From the NCBI GenBank assembly GCA_024743405.1, contig JANSWP010000005.1, positions 62,001 through 126,000 of the forward strand: a DNA stretch of 64,000 bases, in the 5' to 3' direction. Below the pieces are notes generated by a model, which did no database searches, was not told the origin of the DNA, and saw only the letters and a program-made list of their open reading frames with translations. A program made the position numbers and the translations under genes. This stretch comes from Bacteroidota bacterium (GTDB lineage: Bacteria; Bacteroidota; Bacteroidia; Chitinophagales; Saprospiraceae). Shown piece by piece: positions 35,788-44,900 of this stretch (position 1 is its first letter; each line of letters begins with the position of its first letter).

Positions 35788-37557
35788 TTACTGATGCAAA
35801 TGAGGTATAGATACCCCAAGTTTAAACTTTGAAATAACTGGATCTTTAAATTTCTTATCAATGATGATTTTATTTTTTGGAGAGAACAAGAAAACAAAAG
35901 GTTGTTCTTCGTAAATGATTGCTTGAATTTGTTTGTACAATTCATCTCGTTTCACCATATCTGAAGTAATTCGTACCTCATCAATCATTTTATCCAATTC
36001 TTCAAGACAAAGGTTTGAATAATTGGAACCTCCAGGACGAGCACTATCACAGTGCCACATTTGTTTTGGATCATCAGGAATAGGATTTGCACCAGCTCCT
36101 CGTCCGGCCATTTCATAATCTTTTTGCCGTAATTTTTTACCTAACTCTCGGGAGTCTATGCTGACTCTTTGAATGTCAATTCCTGCCTGTTTTGCAGCCT
36201 CTTTTACAAGTGAACTCATATTGACTTGAAAGGGCACGTTAGGCGAATACAAAAATTCAATACTTAATTCTGTTAATTCTCCATCAATGGTTTTGTCGAC
36301 GATCCCGTTATTATTAGAATCTGTCCATCCTGCTTCGGCAAGTAAGGTTTTGGATTGGACGATATCTTGCTCTAAAAGCTTCAAATCTTTATTGAAATAA
36401 GGTTGTGTAGGCGCAAACGGACCAAGTACTCTTTCTCCTAGTCCTTCATACGTTGATTTGATTATTTCTTCGACATCATAACATAAAGCAATGGCTCGTC
36501 TCACCCGCTTATCACTTAGTTTGGGGTCATCTGTATTCATAGCGGTGTAAAAGAACCCTAGTCGAGTTGGCGTATAAAAGTCAAATGCTGTTTTAAGAGA
36601 ATCTTTTTGTTGAGCTTCCAAAAAGTCTTTTGAATCAACTTCGGACATGATGTCGATTTCGCCATCCTGAAGCGCCGTCATGGCTGCAGCATTATCTTTA
36701 ATGGGTTTGAATTCTATCCTATCTGGATTGGCTACAAGTGCTGGGTTTTTAGTTCCTAAGTCGTTACCCCACCAATTGTCTTTTTTTTCTAAAGCAATCA
36801 CTTGACCATCTACCCATTCTACCAGTTGATATGGACCTGATCCATGAAAAACTTCTCGACTATATTTAGGGTCTTCATAATTTTCCGCAAATTTTGCTAG
36901 CCGATCGTCTGAGTCGGCTAATGCCGCGGCTTTTTCAGGATCCGTTAAGTCTTTCAAACTAAAATCAGTCATTAATCCCTCTGGATCATATAGATGTTTA
37001 GGTAAGACAATAAAATTACTCACCGCTTCTTTATCTATGACATATGGACGCGAAGTATAAATGGTGAAATTCTTTGGATTGGTTTCGTCTACTTTTATTT
37101 CTCTGATATAATCAATATAAGCGGCAAAGCGTTGCGTCTTCATTTGAGGATTAAAAATTGCCTTCATCGTAAATTCATAATCATAACCGGTGATGGGTGT
37201 TCCATCATCCCAAACAGCTTCTTCAAAAAACTCAAAATAGAATGCTCGACCACCTGCATATTCTCCTTCGGTAATATCTTCCACTCTAGGCATCGACTTT
37301 GCCAATTGGGGGGATAAATTTAGGGTTGCTAAATCAAATTGCAATGGATATTGATACATTAGATCAAAAACATGCGCTTCGTAGCTGGTTCTATATAGAT
37401 AGGGGTTTAAGGTTGTAAGATCTGTCTGAAATCGGACTCTAACGGTAGTATTATTAGATGTTCCTTGTGTATTTTGATCGCTTTTACAGCTAAAAAAAGC
37501 ACTAAGAAGAAGAGTGAAAACGAATAAAAAGTTACATCTGACTTTTTTTTGCATCAT
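35788..37557 (-). CDS. Family 5 solute-binding lipoprotein of a peptide importer
   Basis: The start was set at ATG 37557 (ATG 37554 follows at once), giving 589 residues; the longer frame begins with TTG. The lipoprotein signal is CNFLFVFTLLLSAFFSC. The SBP_bac_5 domain is recognised by TDLTTLNPYLYRTSYEAHVFDLMYQ, EEAVWDDGTPITGYDYEFTMKAI, GSGPYQLVEWVDGQVIALEKKDNWWG, the KDNAAAMTALQDGEID segment and DKRVRRAIALCYDVEEII. It binds peptides or similar ligands for the two permeases downstream. Confidence 0.93.
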   Translation of the reverse strand: MMQKKVRCNFLFVFTLLLSAFFSCKSDQNTQGTSNNTTVRVRFQTDLTTLNPYLYRTSYEAHVFDLMYQYPLQFDLATLNLSPQLAKSMPRVEDITEGEYAGGRAFYFEFFEEAVWDDGTPITGYDYEFTMKAIFNPQMKTQRFAAYIDYIREIKVDETNPKNFTIYTSRPYVIDKEAVSNFIVLPKHLYDPEGLMTDFSLKDLTDPEKAAALADSDDRLAKFAENYEDPKYSREVFHGSGPYQLVEWVDGQVIALEKKDNWWGNDLGTKNPALVANPDRIEFKPIKDNAAAMTALQDGEIDIMSEVDSKDFLEAQQKDSLKTAFDFYTPTRLGFFYTAMNTDDPKLSDKRVRRAIALCYDVEEIIKSTYEGLGERVLGPFAPTQPYFNKDLKLLEQDIVQSKTLLAEAGWTDSNNNGIVDKTIDGELTELSIEFLYSPNVPFQVNMSSLVKEAAKQAGIDIQRVSIDSRELGKKLRQKDYEMAGRGAGANPIPDDPKQMWHCDSARPGGSNYSNLCLEELDKMIDEVRITSDMVKRDELYKQIQAIIYEEQPFVFLFSPKNKIIIDKKFKDPVISKFKLGVSIPHLHQ

Positions 37558-37626
37558 GGTATTATTCGATTTGAGAGATGGTATTTTTACGATTTGTAGA
37601 GAAAACAAGATTTTATGCTCCTTATT

Positions 37627-37780
37627 AACGCCAAAAAAATAACTTGATCATCTGTACGACTTCTTTTGCTCCTATTCTTCCTTAAAAAATACTTCCGTAG
37701 CCCTGCTATGCAAGCATTTTTTAAGAAAAACCAGAACCAAAATAATTTTGTCTAAATGTCCAACTTATTCTTTCGCCGTT
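37627..37780. repeat. Hairpin-core repeat, copy D'
   Basis: The core hairpin CGTAGC CCT GCTATG (37696-37710) sits inside a second pair of arms, CTTAAAAAATACTT (37681-37694) and AAGCATTTTTTAAG (37712-37725). The outer arms start AACGCCAAAAAAATAACTTG (37627-37651) and match the inverse of 37756-37780 at 19 of 25 positions. It abuts copy D directly. Confidence 0.6.
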
Positions 37781-37945
37781 AAGTGCTTGGACAGAAATAA
37801 CTTACACACATTATGACGGACTATTTTTTCACCATATTTCGTTAAAAATGCTCGCCATATCTAGGGATATGCCTGTGCTTTTTGCCTCTTCTGGCAAATA
37901 AATAGTTTTCGTCAAATATGGAACTAATTTCTGTCCAAGCACTTA
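37780..37945. repeat. Hairpin-core repeat, copy D (different outer arms)
   Basis: Perfect 19-bp terminal inverted repeats TAAGTGCTTGGACAGAAAT (37780-37798 and 37927-37945). The core GTTAAAAATGCTCGC, hairpin CATATC TAGG GATATG (37856-37871) and GCTTTTTGCCTC matches the family, though the outer arms do not. It lies in the 600-bp divergent gap between the binding-protein gene and the TIGR01777 gene. Confidence 0.8.
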
Positions 37946-38169
37946 CTTAAACGCATAAAATGCCGAAATTAGATGTTTTGACTTTGATATTAAAATTTTT
38001 ATTAATGGTTTCTTAGTTTTATTTTATGGAGTATAGTCATCTTTTCTGATTTTTTTATTAGGAATAGCAAGTATTTATTTTTCTATTGAAATGAAATATT
38101 ATGACTTTCAAGGTAGCTATTTATTCATGAACTACTTTTGTCTTTTGCTGTTTAAGAACAAAAAAATAT

Positions 38170-39081
38170 ATGTCAACTATTATAATTGCAGGTGGAACCG
38201 GACTTTTGGGAATGAATATGAGCAAGATTCTGACAGAAAAAGGATACGAAGTACGTCATTTAAGCCGAAGGCGAAATTTGAATGCTCCGTATCCAGCTTA
38301 TGCGTGGAATCTCAATAATCAAACAATCGATGAAGATGTATTTCAGAATGTTGATTATGTTATCAATTTGGCGGGTGCAAATATTGGAGGAAAAAGATGG
38401 ACAAAGAGGCAGAAACAATTAATTATTGAAAGTCGGACTCAATCGACCCAATTATTAAGAGATTCGATTGAAAAACTACCAAAAAAACCGAAAGCCTTTA
38501 TTTCTGCTTCAGCCGTTGGAATTTATGGAGATAGAGGGAATGAAATGTTGTCAGAAGAATCCTCCTCTGGTACTGGATTTGTTCCTGAAGTAGTTAAGGA
38601 ATGGGAAAAGGCGATTGATAAGGTTACTCAAACGGGTATTCGAACGGTAGCATTAAGAATAGGAATCGTACTTTCAACCAAAGGCGGCGCACTCGAAAAA
38701 ATGTTGCTTCCTTTTAAGTTAATGAATGGCTCTTGGTTCGGTAATGGCGCGCAATATTACTCCTGGATTCATATCGATGATGTGACTCAATTATTTATTA
38801 AGGCAATAGAAGATGAAAAAATGCATGGAGTTTACAATGCGGTTTCACCCAATCCCGAAACATGTAAAAATTTAGTCATTCAGATTAAAAAAGCCTTGAA
38901 TAGTCCGGCTATTTTAATGCCAGTGCCCAGTTTTGCACTGAAAATAGGAATGGGCGAAATGGCTGTCATCGTTATGGATAGTACAAGGGTTTCCTCACAA
39001 AAGATAGAAGATACAGGCTTCAAATTTCAATTTCCGGAGTTATTGCCTGCCTTAAAGGATTTGATTAAACGTAAGATTTAA
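38170..39081 (+). CDS. TIGR01777-family NAD-dependent epimerase/dehydratase-like protein
   Basis: There are 303 residues, an extended SDR fold. The nucleotide-binding motif is IIIAGGTGLLGMNM (residues 4-17). NLAGANIGGKRWTKRQKQLIIESR, SASAVGIYGDRG, YYSWIHIDDVTQLFIKAIED and GVYNAVSPNP match the TIGR01777/YfcH family. The substrate is unknown. TACTTTTG at 38133-38140 is a possible -7 box close to the start. A terminator follows. Confidence 0.92.
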   Translation: MSTIIIAGGTGLLGMNMSKILTEKGYEVRHLSRRRNLNAPYPAYAWNLNNQTIDEDVFQNVDYVINLAGANIGGKRWTKRQKQLIIESRTQSTQLLRDSIEKLPKKPKAFISASAVGIYGDRGNEMLSEESSSGTGFVPEVVKEWEKAIDKVTQTGIRTVALRIGIVLSTKGGALEKMLLPFKLMNGSWFGNGAQYYSWIHIDDVTQLFIKAIEDEKMHGVYNAVSPNPETCKNLVIQIKKALNSPAILMPVPSFALKIGMGEMAVIVMDSTRVSSQKIEDTGFKFQFPELLPALKDLIKRKI

Positions 39082-39100
39082 TTGGTGAGCAATCAATCAA

Positions 39101-39136
39101 AAAAGAGCAAGTTCACAATGGAACCTGCTCTTTTTT
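39101..39136 (+). terminator. Terminator after the TIGR01777 gene
   Basis: The arms 39101-39114 and 39121-39134 match at 13 of 14 positions around a 6-base loop, and the stem ends in TTTTTT. Confidence 0.75.
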
Positions 39137-39167
39137 ATGTAATAAATTGTCAGTAGGCAATGAAAGT

Positions 39168-39599
39168 TTATCTCTCAAAAACCTCAATTTCTTTTGTTTC
39201 AACTACTAAATCTGTAAATTTCCCCTTAAAGCGCGTTGCTTTTACGATGTGATTATCAATCCAATGATAATTTCCACCCCGAGGTTTACCCATCAGTAGT
39301 CCATGATATTTAAAGTTATGGTCTTTGAGCCATTCTTCTGTGATAGTCCGATGTTCTTCTGTTCGAGAAGTAAAGAATGTTATAATATGACCATCTTCAT
39401 ACCATTTATTTAATATTTTTAGAGCATCAGGATAGACCATTGCGGTTGCCATTCTTTCTGGTTCCTCATTTGGAATATCGTCACAAATAGTACCATCTAT
39501 ATCAATCAAGAAGTTTTTTGTGCTATCTCCAAACTGGGGACTTAACCGTTCTCCTTTTTCATTAAAAACATCCTGCAATTCATAATTATCTTGATCCAT
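39168..39599 (-). CDS. HAD-superfamily phosphatase-like protein
   Basis: There are 143 residues. The catalytic motif I is LIDIDGTICDD (DxDGT). ITFFTSRTEEHRTITEEWLKDHNFKYHGLLMGKPRGGNYHWIDN contains motif II (TSR), the motif III lysine and a final acidic pair. It resembles small HAD proteins often labelled phosphoheptose-type in Bacteroidota; the substrate is not known. It is monocistronic. Confidence 0.82.
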   Translation of the reverse strand: MDQDNYELQDVFNEKGERLSPQFGDSTKNFLIDIDGTICDDIPNEEPERMATAMVYPDALKILNKWYEDGHIITFFTSRTEEHRTITEEWLKDHNFKYHGLLMGKPRGGNYHWIDNHIVKATRFKGKFTDLVVETKEIEVFER

Positions 39600-39798
39600 G
39601 GATTCTTTATTTTTGAATTATCGGTTTTCTTTTTGTTAGAAGAATCAAAAATCGGGTAAATACTGATTTTCTGTACTTAGAAATAATGAAAGAATGATTC
39701 TTACTTTTCAAAAAGGCTGCAAAAGTACAATTAGTTTAGGTTTGAAGTAAAGTATTCCTGAACTAAAATCTATTTTTTTACGACCTTCAAATAAATTT

Positions 39799-40518
39799 TT
39801 ATCCCCCATTTAGATAATCTTGTACTTCTAACCATCTAGCATTCATTTTCGCAGTTATAGCTGCACTCTGATTATCAAGAGAAGCTACATTAAACTTTGA
39901 CAAAGAGGTAGGTTTTGCACCGACTTCTAGGTCGCCACTTCGACCTAATGCTTTAACGATTTTTCCATCCTCATAAAAGCTAAACTCTTCTGTCGCACTA
40001 GGTGGTGTTGTCGTTTTTTTCCACTCTCGCTTGACGAAATAGACAACTTTTCCATCTCGGATATAAAAGCGTTGCCTTCTATCAATATCTTCTGAACTTT
40101 GATTATAAATGACCCGAACGATTTCACCATTTCTTCTGATTTCTTGAATTCGTTCTCCTGGTTTTGGACTAAAAGTTCGCATAGGAGGTTTATCAACGAT
40201 ATCAATCAGATAGATATATTTGGCAACATTCATAATATTGATTGAGTCTTCATCAGATATGGCAGTATTGTCATATTTGAATAAATTTCCTAAACGGCCA
40301 TATAAACCCATTTGTGAAACATCTAAATCTTCGGGTTTCAGTTCGGGTAGACGTTCCGATGGGGGTGTAAGAGGGGTAGGTTGTGGTTCTGCTTTTGCAA
40401 CAGAAGAAGGCTCTTTCTCACTATTTTTTTTAGGATCTAAGTTTGAATTTGAATCTGGATTCTGACATGCGATCAACATGCCTATAAAGACAAAGAGCAA
40501 AATGGATACTTTTTTCAT
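39799..40518 (-). CDS. Hypothetical lipoprotein
   Basis: There are 239 residues. The lipoprotein signal is MKKVSILLFVFIGMLIAC (Cys18). Residues 19-60 are a Pro/Ser/Lys linker, then MGLYGRLGNLFKYDNT and a beta-rich domain with RQRFYIRDGKVVYFVKREWKK and EEFSFYEDGKIVKALGR. I recognise no named family. It is monocistronic. Confidence 0.68.
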   Translation of the reverse strand: MKKVSILLFVFIGMLIACQNPDSNSNLDPKKNSEKEPSSVAKAEPQPTPLTPPSERLPELKPEDLDVSQMGLYGRLGNLFKYDNTAISDEDSINIMNVAKYIYLIDIVDKPPMRTFSPKPGERIQEIRRNGEIVRVIYNQSSEDIDRRQRFYIRDGKVVYFVKREWKKTTTPPSATEEFSFYEDGKIVKALGRSGDLEVGAKPTSLSKFNVASLDNQSAAITAKMNARWLEVQDYLNGG

Positions 40519-40625
40519 AGAAATAAATTTGTATTTAATAAGTACATATTCAAAACAGGCGCCAAAGTTGATACTTTTTTAAAATATCTTATGTTAAATT
40601 TTATTAATGCCTAATATTTTTGAAA

Positions 40626-41219
40626 TTAAGGTCGGATTATGCTAATTGGATCGTGAATTATTGTCTTCCAATCTTCCATTTTAGCGATATCCAATACTGA
40701 AACGAGGTTTTTGGGTTTTTCTTTTCCCTCCAAAAAGGAAATTTGGTACCATTCGGTTGAGTGCCAATTATTAAATTTGAAGCCCACATTCTCGTATCGA
40801 GCAAAAAAATGAAACCCAAATGATTGGTGAAACGCGATACTTTTTGGGTTAGGAATAGTGATGCCTGCTATGATGTTTTTGAAACCTTGTAGTTTTAAGA
40901 TGGCCAATAAAGCTTTATAAAGGGCAGTTCCAATTCTTTTTTTTCGATAGTCTTCATGTATATAAACGGATACCTCCGTACTCCACTGATAAGCTTCTCT
41001 TTTCCGGTGTAATCCCGCATAAGCATACCCAACTACAGATTCATTATGTAAGCATACCAAATAAGGGTAACGAGGGATTGTTTGTTTTATGCGGTTTTTA
41101 ATATCATTTAGAGTAGGAACCTCTAATTCGAAAGAAACAGTAGTAGTTTCTACAAATGGACGATAAATAGTTAAAATGCCAAGAGCATCTTTTTCTTGAG
41201 CGAGGCGAATTGTGTACAT
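40626..41219 (-). CDS. GNAT acetyltransferase, phosphinothricin-acetyltransferase type
   Basis: The start was set at ATG 41219, giving 197 residues; the longer frame lacks a sensible N-terminus. Residues 1-165 follow the PAT/bar pattern: TIRLAQEKDALGILTIYRPFVETTTVSFE, GYAYAGLHRKREAYQWSTEVSVYI, the acetyl-CoA loop YRKKRIGTALYKALL and NIIAGITIPNPKSIAFHQSFGF. The enzyme transfers acetyl groups to a small amine; the true substrate may be methionine sulfoximine or an endogenous compound. It is monocistronic. Confidence 0.87.
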   Translation of the reverse strand: MYTIRLAQEKDALGILTIYRPFVETTTVSFELEVPTLNDIKNRIKQTIPRYPYLVCLHNESVVGYAYAGLHRKREAYQWSTEVSVYIHEDYRKKRIGTALYKALLAILKLQGFKNIIAGITIPNPKSIAFHQSFGFHFFARYENVGFKFNNWHSTEWYQISFLEGKEKPKNLVSVLDIAKMEDWKTIIHDPISIIRP

Positions 41220-41485
41220 TTTTTTTAGGATAAAGTTAAAAGTGAAATTTGTAGTATTTTGATTATCAATTTCTTGCAATGTAAAAGCGCGATATAATGA
41301 AAAACAATGAAAAAACAATAAATTTATTTTTTTTCAGGAAATGAATAAAAAAATACAATATATTTGTTCTGATTTCAGGTGTATTTTTGTTTAGCATTAA
41401 TTTTTATTCTAGTATTTTTTCAAGGTAAAATTTATTTTGCTACACACAAATCTCCTTTTTTTTTAAATTCTAAATTTTTTGTAAG

Positions 41486-41851
41486 ATGAACATTTTTGTA
41501 GCAAAATTAAATTTTGACACAGATGAAGGTACTCTTCGTGATGCATTTGAAGAGTATGGAGAAGTAAGTTCAGTAAAAATCATTATGGATAAGTTCACAG
41601 GACGATCTAAAGGATTCGGTTTTGTTGAAATGGATAATGATGATGAGGCACAAAATGCGATTGATGGTTTGAATGAAATGGACTTAGATGGAAGAGAAAT
41701 TGTTGTTAAGAAAGCTGAGCCTAGAGAAAATCGCGGTGGCGGTGGACGTGGTCGTGGAGGTTACGGCGGCGGCGGCGGTGGATACCGTGGCGGCGGTGGT
41801 GGCGGCGGCTACGGCGGTGGCGGTGGTGGCTATGGCGGCGGAAGATATTAA
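41486..41851 (+). CDS. RRM RNA-binding protein with glycine-rich tail
   Basis: There are 121 residues. A single RNA recognition motif spans 1-78, with RNP2 IFVAKL (residues 3-8) and RNP1 KGFGFVEM (residues 42-49). Residues 82-121 are an Arg/Gly/Tyr-rich low-complexity tail of runs of glycine. The pattern is that of bacterial RRM proteins linked to cold shock and RNA chaperoning. The leader is T- and A-rich, and TATATTTG at 41359-41366 is a possible -7 box. The tail is written almost entirely in GGC/GGT codons, a local GC island. A strong terminator follows. Confidence 0.95.
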   Translation: MNIFVAKLNFDTDEGTLRDAFEEYGEVSSVKIIMDKFTGRSKGFGFVEMDNDDEAQNAIDGLNEMDLDGREIVVKKAEPRENRGGGGRGRGGYGGGGGGYRGGGGGGGYGGGGGGYGGGRY

Positions 41852-41911
41852 TATCTTTTAGGAATGTAATGTAATATTCCTAAACGCGCAATTGCAACGC
41901 AAAATATATTA

Positions 41912-41938
41912 AAAAGCCTCCCAGTTTGGGAGGCTTTT
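41912..41938 (+). terminator. Terminator after the RRM gene
   Basis: Perfect 11-bp arms (41912-41922 and 41928-41938) enclose a 5-base loop, with T-runs on the plus strand. It may also limit the converging gene. Confidence 0.85.
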
Positions 41939-41970
41939 GTTGTTTTGGAGGTCGGCTTGCTACCAATTAA

Positions 41971-44900
41971 CTATCTTAATAAAGTTATTCCGCCACTAAA
42001 AAATTCTTCGGTTCCATCAATAAATTGGACTTTTACGAAATAAGTTAGAACTGATGGATTCACAGTTTTGCCATTATAGTAACCATTCCAACCTTGATTG
42101 GGGTCATTAGGTAAGAAGTTTTGATTTTCGAAGAGAAGTTCTCCCCAACGGTCAAATATTTTAAAATCCAAAATTTGCTCAACGGCATTGCCGCCATAGA
42201 TAATGAATGAATCATTATTGCCATCGCCATTTGGTGAAAAAGCATTTGGAATGTATATTTCTTTAATTGGCTCCACCTGAATGAGCACACTATCTGCTAA
42301 GAAACAACCACTTTGTGGATCGGTCACAGTTAGTGTATACAAGGTTGTTTCGGTAGGTCGTAAACCTGAGCTTGGACATGTTGGACAATCTAAAAAATCT
42401 GGTGGTGTCCAGCTGATTTCTTGGTCTAAAACAGGGAAAACAATGGCATTGAGCTGGGCAGATTCTCCTAGAAGAATCTTTTTATTCGGACCAGCATCAA
42501 TCGCATACCCAACTGGTTCATTAATAAAAATAGTATCGATGACTAAACATCCATTTGCATCCATTACCTGAACAAGATAATTTCCTCCAGGGAGACCTGC
42601 CTTTCCATTTATTTCCGTAAAAGCCTCGTTATTAACAGAATACATGTAAAATGGCACACCCCCATCAACAGTCGTAATCTCAATTGCACCATCACTATCA
42701 TTTGGGCATTCAACATCTTGTGTCGTGATGCTCATTTCTAAAGGTGGTGGTGCATTAATAGTAAACTGTGCCGCTCCTTCGCATCCTCGGTCATCTGTTA
42801 TAGTCACTTCATACGTTGCAGGACAGAGGTTTTCAATCATTTGCTCCGTCTCCGTAGTATTCCATATATAGGTATATCCTGAACTTGAGCCACCTGTTGG
42901 AAAGGCCTCTGATATACCATTACAATCGTTGGCACATAAAATATCCATACCATCAACAGCAACAGATAATTGAGGGAAATAGGAAATTTCAATCGAATCT
43001 CGTTTTGAGCAACCATTATTATCTAATTCAACCCAATAAATTCCTGGCTGAGAAATCGTCAAATCTTCATTGATGGAGCCGTTAGACCAGAGATAAGTTA
43101 CTCCGGTACCCGGTGTGGTTAGATTGAGTTCGTCTTGATGACACAAAGTGGTATCAATCCCAAGGTCTGGGCTAGGCGTGACACCAAATAAAATCTCAAT
43201 AGAATCACGCAAAACACATCCAATTGTATCAATCGTTTCAAGCCAATAAACTCCCGTATTGGTTACATTTAATGACGAACCTGTGGTTCCATTATTCCAC
43301 AAATAAGAGACAGCGCCAGGATCTTCTCCTTCAATTAGAATTGAGGATTGGTTGCACACTGATTGATCTTCTCCTAAGTCGATGTCTAGTTGGGAAGCAG
43401 GGGCGACAATAAAAGAGTCTATTTTACTACAGCCTGTGATGGTCACCTCAACCCAGTAAGTTCCAGGAGTCGAAGCGGTATAAGTTGCACCTGTGGTTCC
43501 ATCTTGCCAAGCATAAGTTGCATTTTGCGTAGTAGCATCAAGAAAAATTTGGGTATTTCCGCACATGACGGTATCAATAATTTCTGCTTGATTGTCCAAA
43601 ACATCAACAGTCAAAAAAGAGGTATCAACAGGATTACATGCATCAGGGTTTTCGGTGATTAGCATTACTTCATAAGATCCTCCATCAACGAAGGTATAGT
43701 TTGGATTCATTAGGGTACTGGTGCTGCCATCTCCAAAATCCCAAAACCACGAAGTAGCATTTTGTCCCGTGTATTGAAACGCCACATCGAAGGGCGCACA
43801 CCCACTAGCGGAGGGGTTTGCAGTTCCCTTTGCGGTCATAGTATTGAGATTAAAATCAATCTTAAAACCACCTACGTCACATTGAGTACTTTGGTTGGGT
43901 GCCCAAGCGCCCGGGAGCGTATTCAAAATTCCAGTAAAGGTACAAGAACAAACGCCTTGATAAACAACACCAGCTTTGTCAAAACGACTAGTTCCGCCAT
44001 CCACATGATCAGCATCTCCATAATAGGTGCCAAATGTTAAATCAGTGGCTAATTCTTCTAACACCCCCAAATAAAATGTTCCTGGCGCATTATCAATGAA
44101 ATCAGCAGTTAGTGGTAAACCTCCAGCTGCCTCGTATCCAGAAAAATAAATACCATTGCATTTATCTACCATGAAAGCAACGGGCACGAAGTCGACAGAA
44201 AAAGAATTACCTGTACCTACAATCGTTGAATACACGATTTCGGTCAAATCCTGATTAAATGCTGAAATGAATTGTCGACTATTAGGATTGGAGTAAGTCA
44301 TCGGTGTGACAGGCATATTGCCACCTGTACTTTGTCCATAAATATGGACGTTGTTGTCATCGTCTAAATCTATAAAATAGGAATGCTCATCGCCATTTGA
44401 GCCCCAAAATGTACTACTGATTAAGTTACTACCATTTGGAGATAAAACAGCTACATATGCATTTTCTTGACCACCTGGCCAGTTGGGTTTTACAGCATTA
44501 GAATTGGTTGGAAAGTTAGACGCTCCAGCCGTTCCTGTCACATAAACATTACCGAAATCGTCTACCCGAATCCCATTGCCGATGTCAGGTCGATCACCTC
44601 CCAAATAAGTTGCCCAAAAAAGAACGGATAAATCACTATTAGCTTTTAATACAACAGCGTCTTGAGGTTGTACAAATATGCCTCCTCCTACATTGTTAAA
44701 AGATTGATCAAAGGCATTGCTCGTCACTGGAAAGTCGGAAGAACCCGTAGAGCTAATGACATATATATTATTCTGAGAATCCAAAATAATTTCGCCCCGA
44801 AAATTATCCCCATAATTAGCATTTAAGGTCGAATTATTTATCCCATCGTCATTACTCCCGCCATAATAACTTGATCCTACCAACTCAGATCCATCGTCAT

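Noticed and set aside
42885-44040. Several plus-strand frames opposite the 1359-residue T9SS gene
   Set aside because: They are mirror frames of a gene with clear SBBP, PKD and sorting domains.
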